64,000 nt of DNA from Cohnella caldifontis (GTDB taxonomy: Bacteria; Bacillota; Bacilli; Paenibacillales; Paenibacillaceae). The notes below the pieces were generated by a model. The model searched no databases. It saw nothing but the letters and a program-made list of their open reading frames with translations, and had not been told where the DNA came from. The DNA is taken from contig NZ_JAQZSJ010000019.1 of assembly GCF_029360585.1 (NCBI RefSeq), positions 38,536 to 102,535 on the forward strand, written 5' to 3'. Below, piece by piece: positions 52,670 through 60,773 of the stretch (position 1 is its first letter; the number at the start of each line of letters is the position of its first letter). Both the position numbers and the translations under genes were made by a program.

Positions 52670-53650
52670 ATGGCAATTGAAAAATTAATAACCGCCGAAT
52701 ACCGGAAAGCGATGATCCGAGGGGGAGCGGTCTTCGCGATCGCCGCGGCGCTCGCGGGCTGCGCCGTGTTCAATCCCGGCGATACCCGGAATCTCAAACA
52801 ACACGGATCGATGAACGAACCGAACATCCGGACGAAAGCGGAGTCCGACGCGAACCGCTTGAACGGCCGCCGAACGCTTTCGTTCCATACGATCCACAAC
52901 ACCCCGTACGTGGCATTGTCCGATGCAGCGACGGCCATGGGGTACCACGGGGAATGGCTGGATAAGGGCAAAACGTTCGCGATCGGCGATCACGATCCGA
53001 TTTGGACCTGGAAGACCGGGCAAAGCCAAGTGATCCGGGCGGGCCGCACCCACCGCATCCCGGCCCCGGCCGTGCGGGAAGGCGGGCGTTTGTGGATCCC
53101 CGCGTCCGCGCTGGAACGCGTATTCGGACAAGAAGTTTCGTTCTCCGCAAGCTCCGCCGGGATGACCGTCATTCCGCATCCGGTCCTGCATGCGGCAAGC
53201 GCAGCGGGCGGAGCGTTCGCCGACGCGCCGGCCGGCAGCGCCGGGGCATCCGGCGCCAAAGCGGCGGATTTATTGGCTTATGGCAAACGGTACTTGGGTG
53301 TTCCCTATCAATTCGGAGCGCCGAAGTACGAAACGGGCAAAACGTTCGACTGTTCTTCGTTCGTAGAGCGGGTCATGGGACATGTCGGGATCGACATGCC
53401 CCGCTCGGCCGGCGAGCAGTCCGGAGAAGGCGACGCGGTGTCCCGCGACGAGCTGCTGCCGGGCGACTTGCTGTTCTTCAACGTGCCGGGAAGGTTCAAA
53501 AGCCAGACGGCCGTCGGCCACGTCGGCATTTACATGGGCGGCGGGAAGATGCTGCATGCCAGTCCGGCCGGCGGGCGGGGCGTTCAAATCACGAATATCA
53601 ACCAGCCGTATTACCAAAGAACGTTCCTGTTCGCCAAACGCGTTATCTAA
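52670..53650 (+). CDS. NlpC/P60 peptidoglycan hydrolase lipoprotein with stalk domain
   Basis: A 326-residue exported enzyme. The signal peptide ends in LAGC (lipobox). Residues ~60-180 form a copper-amine-oxidase-N-like stalk domain (YVALSDAATAMGYHGEWLDK, GRLWIPASALERVFGQEVSF). The NlpC/P60 domain at ~200-326 has catalytic Cys in KTFDCSSFVERVMGHVGID, His in TAVGHVGIYMGGGKMLHASP, and a third polar residue near the C-terminal end. It would cut a D-Glu-diaminopimelate-type bond in peptide stems. ATG 52670 lies seven bases after GGAGG. Terminators stand on both sides. Confidence 0.9.
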   Translation: MAIEKLITAEYRKAMIRGGAVFAIAAALAGCAVFNPGDTRNLKQHGSMNEPNIRTKAESDANRLNGRRTLSFHTIHNTPYVALSDAATAMGYHGEWLDKGKTFAIGDHDPIWTWKTGQSQVIRAGRTHRIPAPAVREGGRLWIPASALERVFGQEVSFSASSAGMTVIPHPVLHAASAAGGAFADAPAGSAGASGAKAADLLAYGKRYLGVPYQFGAPKYETGKTFDCSSFVERVMGHVGIDMPRSAGEQSGEGDAVSRDELLPGDLLFFNVPGRFKSQTAVGHVGIYMGGGKMLHASPAGGRGVQITNINQPYYQRTFLFAKRVI

Positions 53651-53652
53651 AC

Positions 53653-53690
53653 AAAACGGTCCCTGCTCGGTGCGAGCAAGGACCGTTTTT
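53653..53690 (+). terminator. Terminator after the NlpC/P60 gene
   Basis: AAAACGGTCC and GGACCGTTTT with inner TGCTCG/CGAGCA pairing, followed by T5. It also lies beyond the 3' end of the convergent HD-GYP gene. Confidence 0.92.
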
Positions 53691-53705
53691 ATCTCGACAG
53701 CGATT

Positions 53706-54749
53706 CTACAAGTAGATCCGCAAGATCTCGTAGTCTCGGTTGGTCGATAAGTCGATAAAGGATTGCTCCGTCTGTACCAAGGGATGGAAGAAGTCGGTCG
53801 GATGATTCAAAACGATCGTTCCCGTGACGTCTCCGGTCAACTCCACTTTTTTGCCGATGAAATTCGGCAGCATGTGGCGGATGAACGTATGCACCACTTC
53901 GGGTTCAAGTTCGCCGAAGCTGCACCGGTACAGCTCTTTCAGCACGACGAGCAAGTCCCTCTTCTCTTGGTAAACCCGCGACGAAATCATGGCGCTGTAC
54001 GTGTCGGCGACAGCCACGATTTTGGAGAGGGGATGCATGCTCTCTCCCGTGATGCGGTTCGGGTAGCCCGTGCCGTTGATCCTCTCGTGGTGCTGCAAGG
54101 CGGCCAAAGCCAGCTCGTTCTCGACGTAGGATTCGCTCAGGATCTCGTAGCCGTATTCCGGATGTTTCTTGATCTCCTCGTATTCCTCGTCGGTCAATCG
54201 GGCCGGTTTGTTCAAAATGGCGTCGGGGATCCGGCATTTGCCGATGTCGTGCAGGAACCCGGCTTTCCCGGCTTGCACGGCGTCCGGCTCGTCCCATCCC
54301 ATCCAGCGGGCGATGTAATAGCTGAGCATCCCGACCTGGACGGAATGCTGGTAAGTATAATCGTCCTGGCTGTTCAACAGGAGAAGCAGGGAAACGACGT
54401 CTTTTTCGGCCTTGCAATTGTCGACCAGAGGCTGAAAGCTCATTTTCAGATCCTCTTCGTAGACTTTCCCCTCTTCCAATGCCTTCTCGAACATGTACTC
54501 GAATCCGGACACGGCTTCCTGATACAGAGGCCGCAGTTGAAGCGCCGTGACGGCGTTGTCTTCTACGGGTGCGGGAACGGCTTGGACCCTGCTTTCGATC
54601 TCCACGTAATCGATGGAATGCCGGTGTAGGCGTGTGAGAGCGCTCTCATCCAATGTCGCTCCCTGAGTCAGCACGTGCAGACCGTGCGGAGTGAATACGT
54701 CCTCCGACAAACGGTCTCCAGCCTGCAGGTCTTTGATGTGAACTCTCAT
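53706..54749 (-). CDS. HD-GYP domain protein 1, probable c-di-GMP phosphodiesterase
   Basis: A 347-residue cytosolic protein. The N-terminal ~120 residues are the small DUF3391-like segment seen before many HD-GYP domains (IKDLQAGDRLSEDVFTPHG). The HD-GYP domain has HD at 167-168 (GFLHDIGK), HHERINGTGYP ending at 230 and the later KIVAVADTYSAMISSRVYQ with the metal-binding Asp. ATG 54749 has GAGGTG upstream. It would linearise c-di-GMP to pGpG or GMP. The last ~60 residues hold a PilZ-like KKVELTGDVTGTIVLNHPTD segment. It is monocistronic. Confidence 0.93.
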   Translation of the reverse strand: MRVHIKDLQAGDRLSEDVFTPHGLHVLTQGATLDESALTRLHRHSIDYVEIESRVQAVPAPVEDNAVTALQLRPLYQEAVSGFEYMFEKALEEGKVYEEDLKMSFQPLVDNCKAEKDVVSLLLLLNSQDDYTYQHSVQVGMLSYYIARWMGWDEPDAVQAGKAGFLHDIGKCRIPDAILNKPARLTDEEYEEIKKHPEYGYEILSESYVENELALAALQHHERINGTGYPNRITGESMHPLSKIVAVADTYSAMISSRVYQEKRDLLVVLKELYRCSFGELEPEVVHTFIRHMLPNFIGKKVELTGDVTGTIVLNHPTDFFHPLVQTEQSFIDLSTNRDYEILRIYL

Positions 54750-54837
54750 TTCACACCTCGAAATGGGTCGAATGACGGCCTTTTTTTGAGAAATATTTCC
54801 TAGCCTCATGCTACCAAGGATTGGGAGGTCTTGCAAC

Positions 54838-54892
54838 ATAAAATAGAATCGGCAGCCTGGAAGCGCTCCGCTCCAAGCTGCCGATCGGCTGA
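54838..54892 (-). terminator. Terminator after the MoaD-MoaE gene
   Basis: On the minus strand ATCGGCAGCTTGGA pairs with TCCAGGCTGCCGAT around GCGGAGCGCT, followed by a T-rich stretch (TCTATTTTAT). Confidence 0.75.
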
Positions 54893-54900
54893 TGCTGCGG

Positions 54901-55635
54901 TTATTCGTCCCGGCTCATTGGATTCCAAGGCCCCATTTGGTGCCCCTTCCATTCGGTTCCGTCTTCATACACTTCTTTCTTCCAGATGGGAACCGTGCGT
55001 TTCAAGCTTTCGATGGCATATCGGCTCGCTTCATATGCTTCCGCCCGATGGGGGGAGGATACCGCGATCACGACGCTGATCTCCCCGATGCCGACGGTGC
55101 CGATGCGGTGGGTGATGGCGGTGACGGTGCCGGGCCATCGCCGGGCGATTTCTTCGCCGATCTCGCGCATCGCCGATTCCGCCATGGGGACGTAAGCCTC
55201 GTACTCCAGCGTGACCGTGCGTTTGCCGCCGGTCCATTCCCGGGTCGTGCCGACGAAAGCGATCAGGGCGCCGTGATCGGGATGCGAAGCGGATGCCGCC
55301 ACGGCATTCACGTCGATCGCATGCTCCACGACGGCGAATCGGTTCCGCGTCACGCCGCCGCCTGTTCCCCCGGCGTCTTCCATTCCGCCCGATACCGGCG
55401 GAAGGAGCGCCAGTTCGTCCTCGCAGCCGATCGTTTCTTCGTCGTGCGAATACGCCTGGTTCCGGGCTACGAACGAGGAGGCGATCAGCTCCGCGTGTTC
55501 GGGATATAAGTCAATGAGTTTCGCCTTGAGCCGGCCGGCCGTCAGTTCCCGCTCCGGCCAATCCAGCCGCAGGGACCGGGAGCCGAACCGTTCTGCCAGT
55601 CCGGCGAACAAGGCGAGGTTCCAACCGTTCGACAA
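54901..55635 (-). CDS. MoaD-MoaE fusion, molybdopterin synthase (MoaX-like)
   Basis: A 244-residue two-domain protein of molybdenum cofactor synthesis. Residues ~5-84 are a MoaD ubiquitin-fold ending in LLPPVSGG, with the GG at 83-84 that carries the thiocarboxylate. A Gly-rich linker (MEDAGGTGGG) joins MoaE (~95-244), with HGALIAFVGTTREWTGGKRT, the active-site Lys in LKRTVPIWKKEVYEDGTEW and IGTVGIGEISVVIAVSSPHR. MoaD must have a free C-terminal Gly, so the fusion has to be cleaved after GG, as reported for mycobacterial MoaX. TTG 55635 has GGAAG eight bases upstream; a GTG at 55644 is too near. No other moa gene is in the window. Confidence 0.93.
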   Translation of the reverse strand: MSNGWNLALFAGLAERFGSRSLRLDWPERELTAGRLKAKLIDLYPEHAELIASSFVARNQAYSHDEETIGCEDELALLPPVSGGMEDAGGTGGGVTRNRFAVVEHAIDVNAVAASASHPDHGALIAFVGTTREWTGGKRTVTLEYEAYVPMAESAMREIGEEIARRWPGTVTAITHRIGTVGIGEISVVIAVSSPHRAEAYEASRYAIESLKRTVPIWKKEVYEDGTEWKGHQMGPWNPMSRDE

Positions 55636-55774
55636 CGTCGACACTTCCTTTCGCGATCCGGATTTCTATCGATCCGCTTTTCCTTTTGCAAGCATACCAT
55701 ATCGTCCCCGAAAGTGTTATGCTAGGAAAGAAATCCGGCGCGACCGAAACGCCGGCGAGGGTAGGGATTCCGAA

Positions 55775-57211
55775 GTGAGCGCCCGATTCACGTTGCTGCA
55801 TACGAACGACATCCATAGTCATCTGGAACAAGCCGCGCAGATCGCCGGATACGTCAAACGGATGAGAAGCCGGGTTCCGGCCGACGAGCTTCTGGTCGTC
55901 GACTGCGGCGATTTTCTGGACCGCGCGCGCCCGGAGACGGAAGGGACCGGCGGCGAGGTCAACCGGAATTTGCTTTGCTCGATCGGATACGACGCGGTGC
56001 TGCCGGGCAACAACGAAGGGTTGACGATGACATTCGAGCAGTTGGATGCCTTCTACGGCGGCTTGCCGATCCCGGTCGTCTGCGCGAATTTCCGTCCCCT
56101 GGACCCTCAGCGGAAGGTGCAGTGGCTCCAGCCATCGCTTTTGATCCGCAAGGCGGGATGGAACGTCGGGCTGATCGGCCTTACGGCGCCGTTCAACGAT
56201 TATTACCGCCTGCTCGGCTGGTCCGCGGCCGATCCGATCGAGACGGCGGAAGCCGAAGTCGCCAAAATCCGTTCCGAGGCCGACATCGTCATCGTTCTGT
56301 CCCATCTCGGCTTGCGCCAGGACGAGCGTCTGGCCGCGTCCGTTCGGGGAATCGACCTGATCCTGGGGGCGCATACGCACCATTTGCTGGAGAAACCGCT
56401 GGATGTCGGCGGCACGATGATGTCCGCGGCCGGAAAATTCGGCATGTACGCCGGCCATTTGGAGATTTCCCGCGACGCCGGCGGGGACCGCGCGGAAATC
56501 CGGGGCGGGTGCCTGTCCACGGAGGGCTGGCCCCGCGATGCGGAAGCGGAATCCATCATCGCGGCCGGGCGGGAATCGGCCAAACGGCGGATGAGCCGGG
56601 TCGTCGCCGAGCTCAAGGAGCCGCTCGATTGGGCGCCGGACCGGGAGTCGCCGCTGTCCGTGCTGCTGGCGGAAATCGTGCGCAGAAAGACGGGCGCGGA
56701 GATCGGGCTGGTCAACGCGGGTCAGTTTCTGGGCGCGCTGCCGGCCGGCCCCGTGACCGAAGAGAGGGTCCACGCGTTGTGTCCTTCCCCGATTAACTGC
56801 TGCCTGATGGAGTTGACGGGCCGGGAGCTGTTGCAGGCAATGGAAGAAAGCCTGCTGCCGGAATTCGCCGGCTTGGAAATCAAAGGGTTCGGGTTCCGGG
56901 GGCGCGTGCTGGGGACGTTATGCTTCGACGGTTTGGAAGGAACGGCGGATCTGTCCCGTATGCCCTATGACCGGGTGCTGGAAGTCCGCGTCGGCGGCGA
57001 ACGGCTGGATCCGGATCGGGCGTACAAGGTCGGGACGCTCGACATGTTCACCTTCGGCGCGGGCTACGCCGGGCTTCGGAACGGACGCAACGTGAAGTAC
57101 GTGCTGCCCGAATTCATCCGGGAGCTGCTTTGGGAAGGGCTGGGCGACGAAGAACTGCTGAGCGGCGCCCGTTGGCGCCGGATTCGGCTGACCGGCGAAC
57201 GTCCGTCGTAA
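55775..57211 (+). CDS. yunD: YunD-like metallophosphoesterase/5'-nucleotidase
   Basis: A 478-residue calcineurin-fold phosphoesterase with a C-terminal 5'-nucleotidase domain. Metal-binding motifs: LLHTNDIHSHLE, VVDCGDFLDR, GNNEG (GNHE in most of the family; YunD-type proteins have N), LSHLGLRQDE and LGAHTHHLLE. The C-terminal domain has GLVNAGQFLGALPAG and VGTLDMFTFGAGYAGL. It lacks a signal peptide, so it is cytosolic, as YunD. Start is GTG 55775 after a GAGGGTAGGG site. The frame is open upstream to 55514 but that part is antisense to moaDE. It stands divergent from moaDE and 28 bases before uppP, perhaps co-transcribed. Confidence 0.88.
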   Translation: MSARFTLLHTNDIHSHLEQAAQIAGYVKRMRSRVPADELLVVDCGDFLDRARPETEGTGGEVNRNLLCSIGYDAVLPGNNEGLTMTFEQLDAFYGGLPIPVVCANFRPLDPQRKVQWLQPSLLIRKAGWNVGLIGLTAPFNDYYRLLGWSAADPIETAEAEVAKIRSEADIVIVLSHLGLRQDERLAASVRGIDLILGAHTHHLLEKPLDVGGTMMSAAGKFGMYAGHLEISRDAGGDRAEIRGGCLSTEGWPRDAEAESIIAAGRESAKRRMSRVVAELKEPLDWAPDRESPLSVLLAEIVRRKTGAEIGLVNAGQFLGALPAGPVTEERVHALCPSPINCCLMELTGRELLQAMEESLLPEFAGLEIKGFGFRGRVLGTLCFDGLEGTADLSRMPYDRVLEVRVGGERLDPDRAYKVGTLDMFTFGAGYAGLRNGRNVKYVLPEFIRELLWEGLGDEELLSGARWRRIRLTGERPS

Positions 57212-57239
57212 AGAAATTATCGGGAGAGTGAGTAACGGC

Positions 57240-58091
57240 ATGCTGCACGGGTACGATTCCATCATTTTAGGGATTGTAGAAGGATTAACCGAGTTTTTGC
57301 CCGTCTCGTCGACGGGGCACATGATTTTGACGAATCAGCTTCTGGGATACGGCCAAAGCACGCCGGACGAGCTGAAATCGTTCGAAGTGGTCATCCAGTT
57401 CGCCGCGATCCTGGCCATCGCCATCGTATACTGGCGGCGGATTCTCCAAGTTCTCGGTTTCAAGGGCATCGAAACGGCCAAAGGGCTTTCCGTCCAATCG
57501 CTGCCGAAACGGAGAATGAATCTGATCCATGTCCTGCTCGGCATCGTTCCCCCGCTGGCGGTGGCGTTCCTGTTCCGCCATCCGATCAAGGACCTCGGCT
57601 TCTCGACCGCGCCGGTGCTCTGGGCGCTCGTGGTCGGCGGCATTTACATGTGGATCGCCGAAGCGCTGTACGATTCGGGCAAAATCAAACGCACCTCCGA
57701 GACGTTGGACGACATTACCTACAAGCAAGCGCTGATCATCGGCCTCATTCAATGCGTGTCGGTATGGCCGGGCTTTTCCCGTTCCGGCTCCACGATCGCG
57801 GGGGGGATGCTGGCGGGTCTGAGCTACCGGGCATCCGCGGACTTCTCCTTCTTCATCGCCATCCCGATCATGACCGCCGCGACCGGATACGAGCTGCTCG
57901 ACAATCTCGAGCAATTCCGCTCCGGCGCCATAGACGTCGGATTCCTCGTGACGGGATTCATCGTATCGTTCGCGGTCGCGTGGATCGTGGTCGTCGGATT
58001 CCTCAAGGTGCTGCAGAAGATCAAACTGAGATACTTCGCCTGGTACCGCTTCGTGCTGGCCGCGCTGTTCTATTGGTTCATCATGCGGTAA
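57240..58091 (+). CDS. uppP: Undecaprenyl-diphosphatase UppP (BacA)
   Basis: A 283-residue polytopic membrane enzyme that recycles undecaprenyl diphosphate for cell wall synthesis and contributes to bacitracin tolerance. The two signature loops are intact: GIVEGLTEFLPVSSTGHMIL (11-30) with the catalytic Glu and His, and CVSVWPGFSRSGSTIAGG with the Arg. ATG 57240 has GGGAGAG eleven bases upstream; a GTG at 57228 overlaps it. It is preceded by yunD and followed by a terminator. Confidence 0.96.
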   Translation: MLHGYDSIILGIVEGLTEFLPVSSTGHMILTNQLLGYGQSTPDELKSFEVVIQFAAILAIAIVYWRRILQVLGFKGIETAKGLSVQSLPKRRMNLIHVLLGIVPPLAVAFLFRHPIKDLGFSTAPVLWALVVGGIYMWIAEALYDSGKIKRTSETLDDITYKQALIIGLIQCVSVWPGFSRSGSTIAGGMLAGLSYRASADFSFFIAIPIMTAATGYELLDNLEQFRSGAIDVGFLVTGFIVSFAVAWIVVVGFLKVLQKIKLRYFAWYRFVLAALFYWFIMR

Positions 58092-58107
58092 TCCGCTCCC
58101 TATATCC

Positions 58108-58157
58108 GAACGCCCCCGTCTCTTCCCGCTTACGCGGGGAGGGAGCGGGGGTTTTGC
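58108..58157 (+). terminator. Terminator after uppP
   Basis: CGCCCCCG pairs with CGGGGGTTT-side bases around an inner TCCCGC/GCGGGGA stem, followed by TTTT. It lies ~20 bases after the uppP stop. Confidence 0.8.
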
Positions 58158-58301
58158 GTTTCCAGGGAGGATTTTGCCGAAAAATATCGAAAAATAGATT
58201 GCCGGAATCACGGAAATCTCTTACATTTAAAAATATGGCTGCGAAGCAGCGAGATCAGGATCCGCCAGACGGCTCGGAACCGGAAAGGGGTGCTTGAAGA
58301 T

Positions 58302-59420
58302 ATGCGTATGATGCCGATTTCTCTCTGTCAACCGGGAATGAAGCTTGCCAAAAAGATCTTCTCAGACGACGGCATCGTATTGCTCGCAGAAGGAGTGGAA
58401 TTGACATCGACCCTGATCCGCCGTTTGGAAGAATGCGGAATCAGTTTTCTGTATATCCAGGATCCGAGAATGAGCGACGTCGAAATCCCCCAGCTGCTCA
58501 GCGACGAGACGCAACGGCGGGCCATCGGGGAAATCCGCAACGCGTTCCGGGAGTTCACCGAACAGCCCGGCAGGCGCAAATCGACGACGTACCCCTATAT
58601 CGGGCGCAACATCCGGCAGGTCATCCAGATGATCATGGAAGATCTGGGCCGGAACGAAGACGCCATGATCATGCTCATGAACATGCAGACGGTCGACCAT
58701 TATCTGTTCGCGCATTCATTGAACGTCTGCGTCTACACGACCATGCTGGGCATCGCCATGGGATACAATTCCGACCAGTTGTTAACCCTGGGGCTGGGAG
58801 CGCTGCTCCACGATATCGGCAAAACCCAAATTTCCATGCAGGTGCTGCTCAAGCCGGGCATGCTGACTTCGTACGAATTCGACGAAATGAAACGGCACAC
58901 GGAGCGGGGCTTTTATTTGCTCAAGGACGAACCGGGCATTCCGCTGCTGGCCGCCCATTGCGCGTTGCAGCATCATGAACGGCTGAACGGGACCGGTTAC
59001 CCTCGGGGACTCAAAGGAGACGAAATCCACGACTATGCCAAGCTGATCGGGATCGTGGATTCCTATGACGCGATGACGAGCCATCGGGTATACCGCAAAG
59101 CGATGCTGCCGCATCAAGCGGTGGAGGCGCTGTACTCCGGGAGCGGCACGCTGTACGATACGGCGATGCTCAAATTGTTCCGGGATCGCGTCGCGATCTA
59201 TCCGATCGGGATCGGGGTCAAGCTCAATACCGGACACCGCGCCGTCGTCGTGGACATTAACGCCGCCTGCGCCCACCGCCCGGTCGTCCGCGTGCTGACG
59301 GACGAAGAAGGCCGCGATTTGGGCGAGCCTTTCGACATGGATTTGTCCAAAAATTTGACCGTCATGGTGACCAGCATCGATTTCGAGGAACAGAACAAGG
59401 GCAGCGTGCTGCTCGCCTAA
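58302..59420 (+). CDS. HD-GYP domain protein 2, probable c-di-GMP phosphodiesterase
   Basis: A 372-residue cytosolic protein. An N-terminal segment (PISLCQPGMKLAKKIFSDDG, VLLAEGVELTSTLIRRLEEC) of the DUF3391-like type precedes HD-GYP (~125-300): HD at 170-171 (LLHDIGK), HHERLNGTGYP ending at 234, LIGIVDSYDAMTSHRVYRKA. The C-terminal ~60 residues (IGIGVKLNTGHRAVVVDINA) resemble a PilZ-like barrel. ATG 58302 follows GGAAAGGGG by eleven bases; a GTG at 58290 is inside that site. It is a paralogue of the protein at 53706 with the same three-part layout. Confidence 0.93.
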   Translation: MRMMPISLCQPGMKLAKKIFSDDGIVLLAEGVELTSTLIRRLEECGISFLYIQDPRMSDVEIPQLLSDETQRRAIGEIRNAFREFTEQPGRRKSTTYPYIGRNIRQVIQMIMEDLGRNEDAMIMLMNMQTVDHYLFAHSLNVCVYTTMLGIAMGYNSDQLLTLGLGALLHDIGKTQISMQVLLKPGMLTSYEFDEMKRHTERGFYLLKDEPGIPLLAAHCALQHHERLNGTGYPRGLKGDEIHDYAKLIGIVDSYDAMTSHRVYRKAMLPHQAVEALYSGSGTLYDTAMLKLFRDRVAIYPIGIGVKLNTGHRAVVVDINAACAHRPVVRVLTDEEGRDLGEPFDMDLSKNLTVMVTSIDFEEQNKGSVLLA

Positions 59421-59430
59421 GCGTCATTGA

Positions 59431-59475
59431 GGACCGTCCGCCGCAGCACCATCCGGCGGGAAACGGTCCCTTTCT
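59431..59475 (+). terminator. Terminator after HD-GYP protein 2
   Basis: GGACCGT and ACGGTCC arms with an inner CCGCCG/CGGCGG stem, followed by CTTTCT. It begins ten bases after the stop codon. Confidence 0.75.
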
Positions 59476-59556
59476 GTTTGCTTGCCGGGTTTGCTTTGTC
59501 CGTGCCCGAACATTACAATTAACAATAAAATCATGCCTAGACAGGAGCATTGCCGC

Positions 59557-60711
59557 ATGCAAGCCGCATTCCGGTCCGCCGGCGGGCTTCCTTTCGCGCC
59601 GCCGGCGGACTTTCCGCCTATATCCCCTTCCAACGATCCATGGGATCCGCTCCGCTCGCTTCGCCGCTGGGGTCGCCACCGGCTGACGAGCGTGGAGTTT
59701 ACCGTTACCCATCTGTGCAACATGAGATGCGAGCATTGCGCGGTGGGAGACAGCTTGACGATGCAAGAAGCCCCGCAATTGCCGATCGACCTTATTTTGC
59801 GCCGGCTCGACGAAGTGGAGCACCTGGAAACGATCAGCCTGACGGGCGGAGAGCCTACGTTCCGGGAAGAAACCGTGAACGGGGTTTTGCTGCCCTTGCT
59901 GAAGTACGCCCGCAGCCGGGGGATCCGATCCCAGCTCAATTCCAACGTCACGCTGGATTACGGGCGCTACGAGCGGATCGCTCCCTATCTGGACGTCATG
60001 CATATTTCGTTCAACTATACGGAAGCGTCGGATTTCCACCGCGTCGGCTTCGCCCGTATGGGCCGCGAGGTCTCTCCGGAGACCGCCGGCAAAATGTACG
60101 GGAGGATGATGGACAACGCCCGCCGGCTGTCCGAAGGCGGGTTGTTCGTATCGGCCGAATCGATGATCAACTTCCGGACCTGGCGCAAAATGCGGGAAAT
60201 CCACCGGCTCATCGTCGAAATGGGCTGCGGGCGCCACGAGGTGCATCCGATGTATCCGAGCTCTTTCGCTTCGGATTTGCCTAGATTATCGAAAGAGCAA
60301 ATGCGCGAAGCCATCGAAACGCTGCTCGACGTCCGGGATCCCGGCGTTTGGATGCTGTTCGGGACGCTGCCGTTTTTCGCCTGCAGCGACGATCCGGAAG
60401 AACGGCGGCTCGTGAAACGGCTGCGGACGGAGCCCGGGGTGACGGTTCGCGGGGACCCCGACGGCCGCAACCGGGTCAACGTCAATTTGTTCAGCGGAGA
60501 CGTGTACGTGACGGATTTCGCCTCCATCCCCCCGTTCGGCAACGTGCGGACCGAGAAGTTGGACGACGTGTTCGAGCGCTGGCAGCGGCATCCGCTTCAG
60601 CAAGGAGTCGGATGCCATTGTCCCGAAGCCGCTTGCTGCGGGCCCAATCTGCTCGTTGCCGACATGTACTATCCAAGCATAGACTTCACCAGCCGGCGGG
60701 CTTTGATCTGA
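59557..60711 (+). CDS. yfkAB: Radical SAM protein YfkAB
   Basis: A 384-residue radical SAM enzyme. The [4Fe-4S] motif is C54-NMR-C58-EH-C61, followed by the SAM-binding TISLTGGEPTFREETV and further barrel strands (SNVTLDYGRYERIAPYLDVM). The C-terminus has a cysteine cluster (VGCHCPEAACCGPNLLVADM) for a possible second cluster. It matches the YfkA-YfkB fusion of Bacillus, whose reaction is unknown. ATG 59557 has CAGGAGC nine bases upstream; an ATG at 59533 lacks a site. It is monocistronic, between a terminator and the CNNM gene. Confidence 0.9.
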   Translation: MQAAFRSAGGLPFAPPADFPPISPSNDPWDPLRSLRRWGRHRLTSVEFTVTHLCNMRCEHCAVGDSLTMQEAPQLPIDLILRRLDEVEHLETISLTGGEPTFREETVNGVLLPLLKYARSRGIRSQLNSNVTLDYGRYERIAPYLDVMHISFNYTEASDFHRVGFARMGREVSPETAGKMYGRMMDNARRLSEGGLFVSAESMINFRTWRKMREIHRLIVEMGCGRHEVHPMYPSSFASDLPRLSKEQMREAIETLLDVRDPGVWMLFGTLPFFACSDDPEERRLVKRLRTEPGVTVRGDPDGRNRVNVNLFSGDVYVTDFASIPPFGNVRTEKLDDVFERWQRHPLQQGVGCHCPEAACCGPNLLVADMYYPSIDFTSRRALI

Positions 60712-60773
60712 CCGGCGATTGCCCTCCGTCCCCGGATCGGGGGCGGAAGGCATGAGAAGGAGCGAAAAGCATC

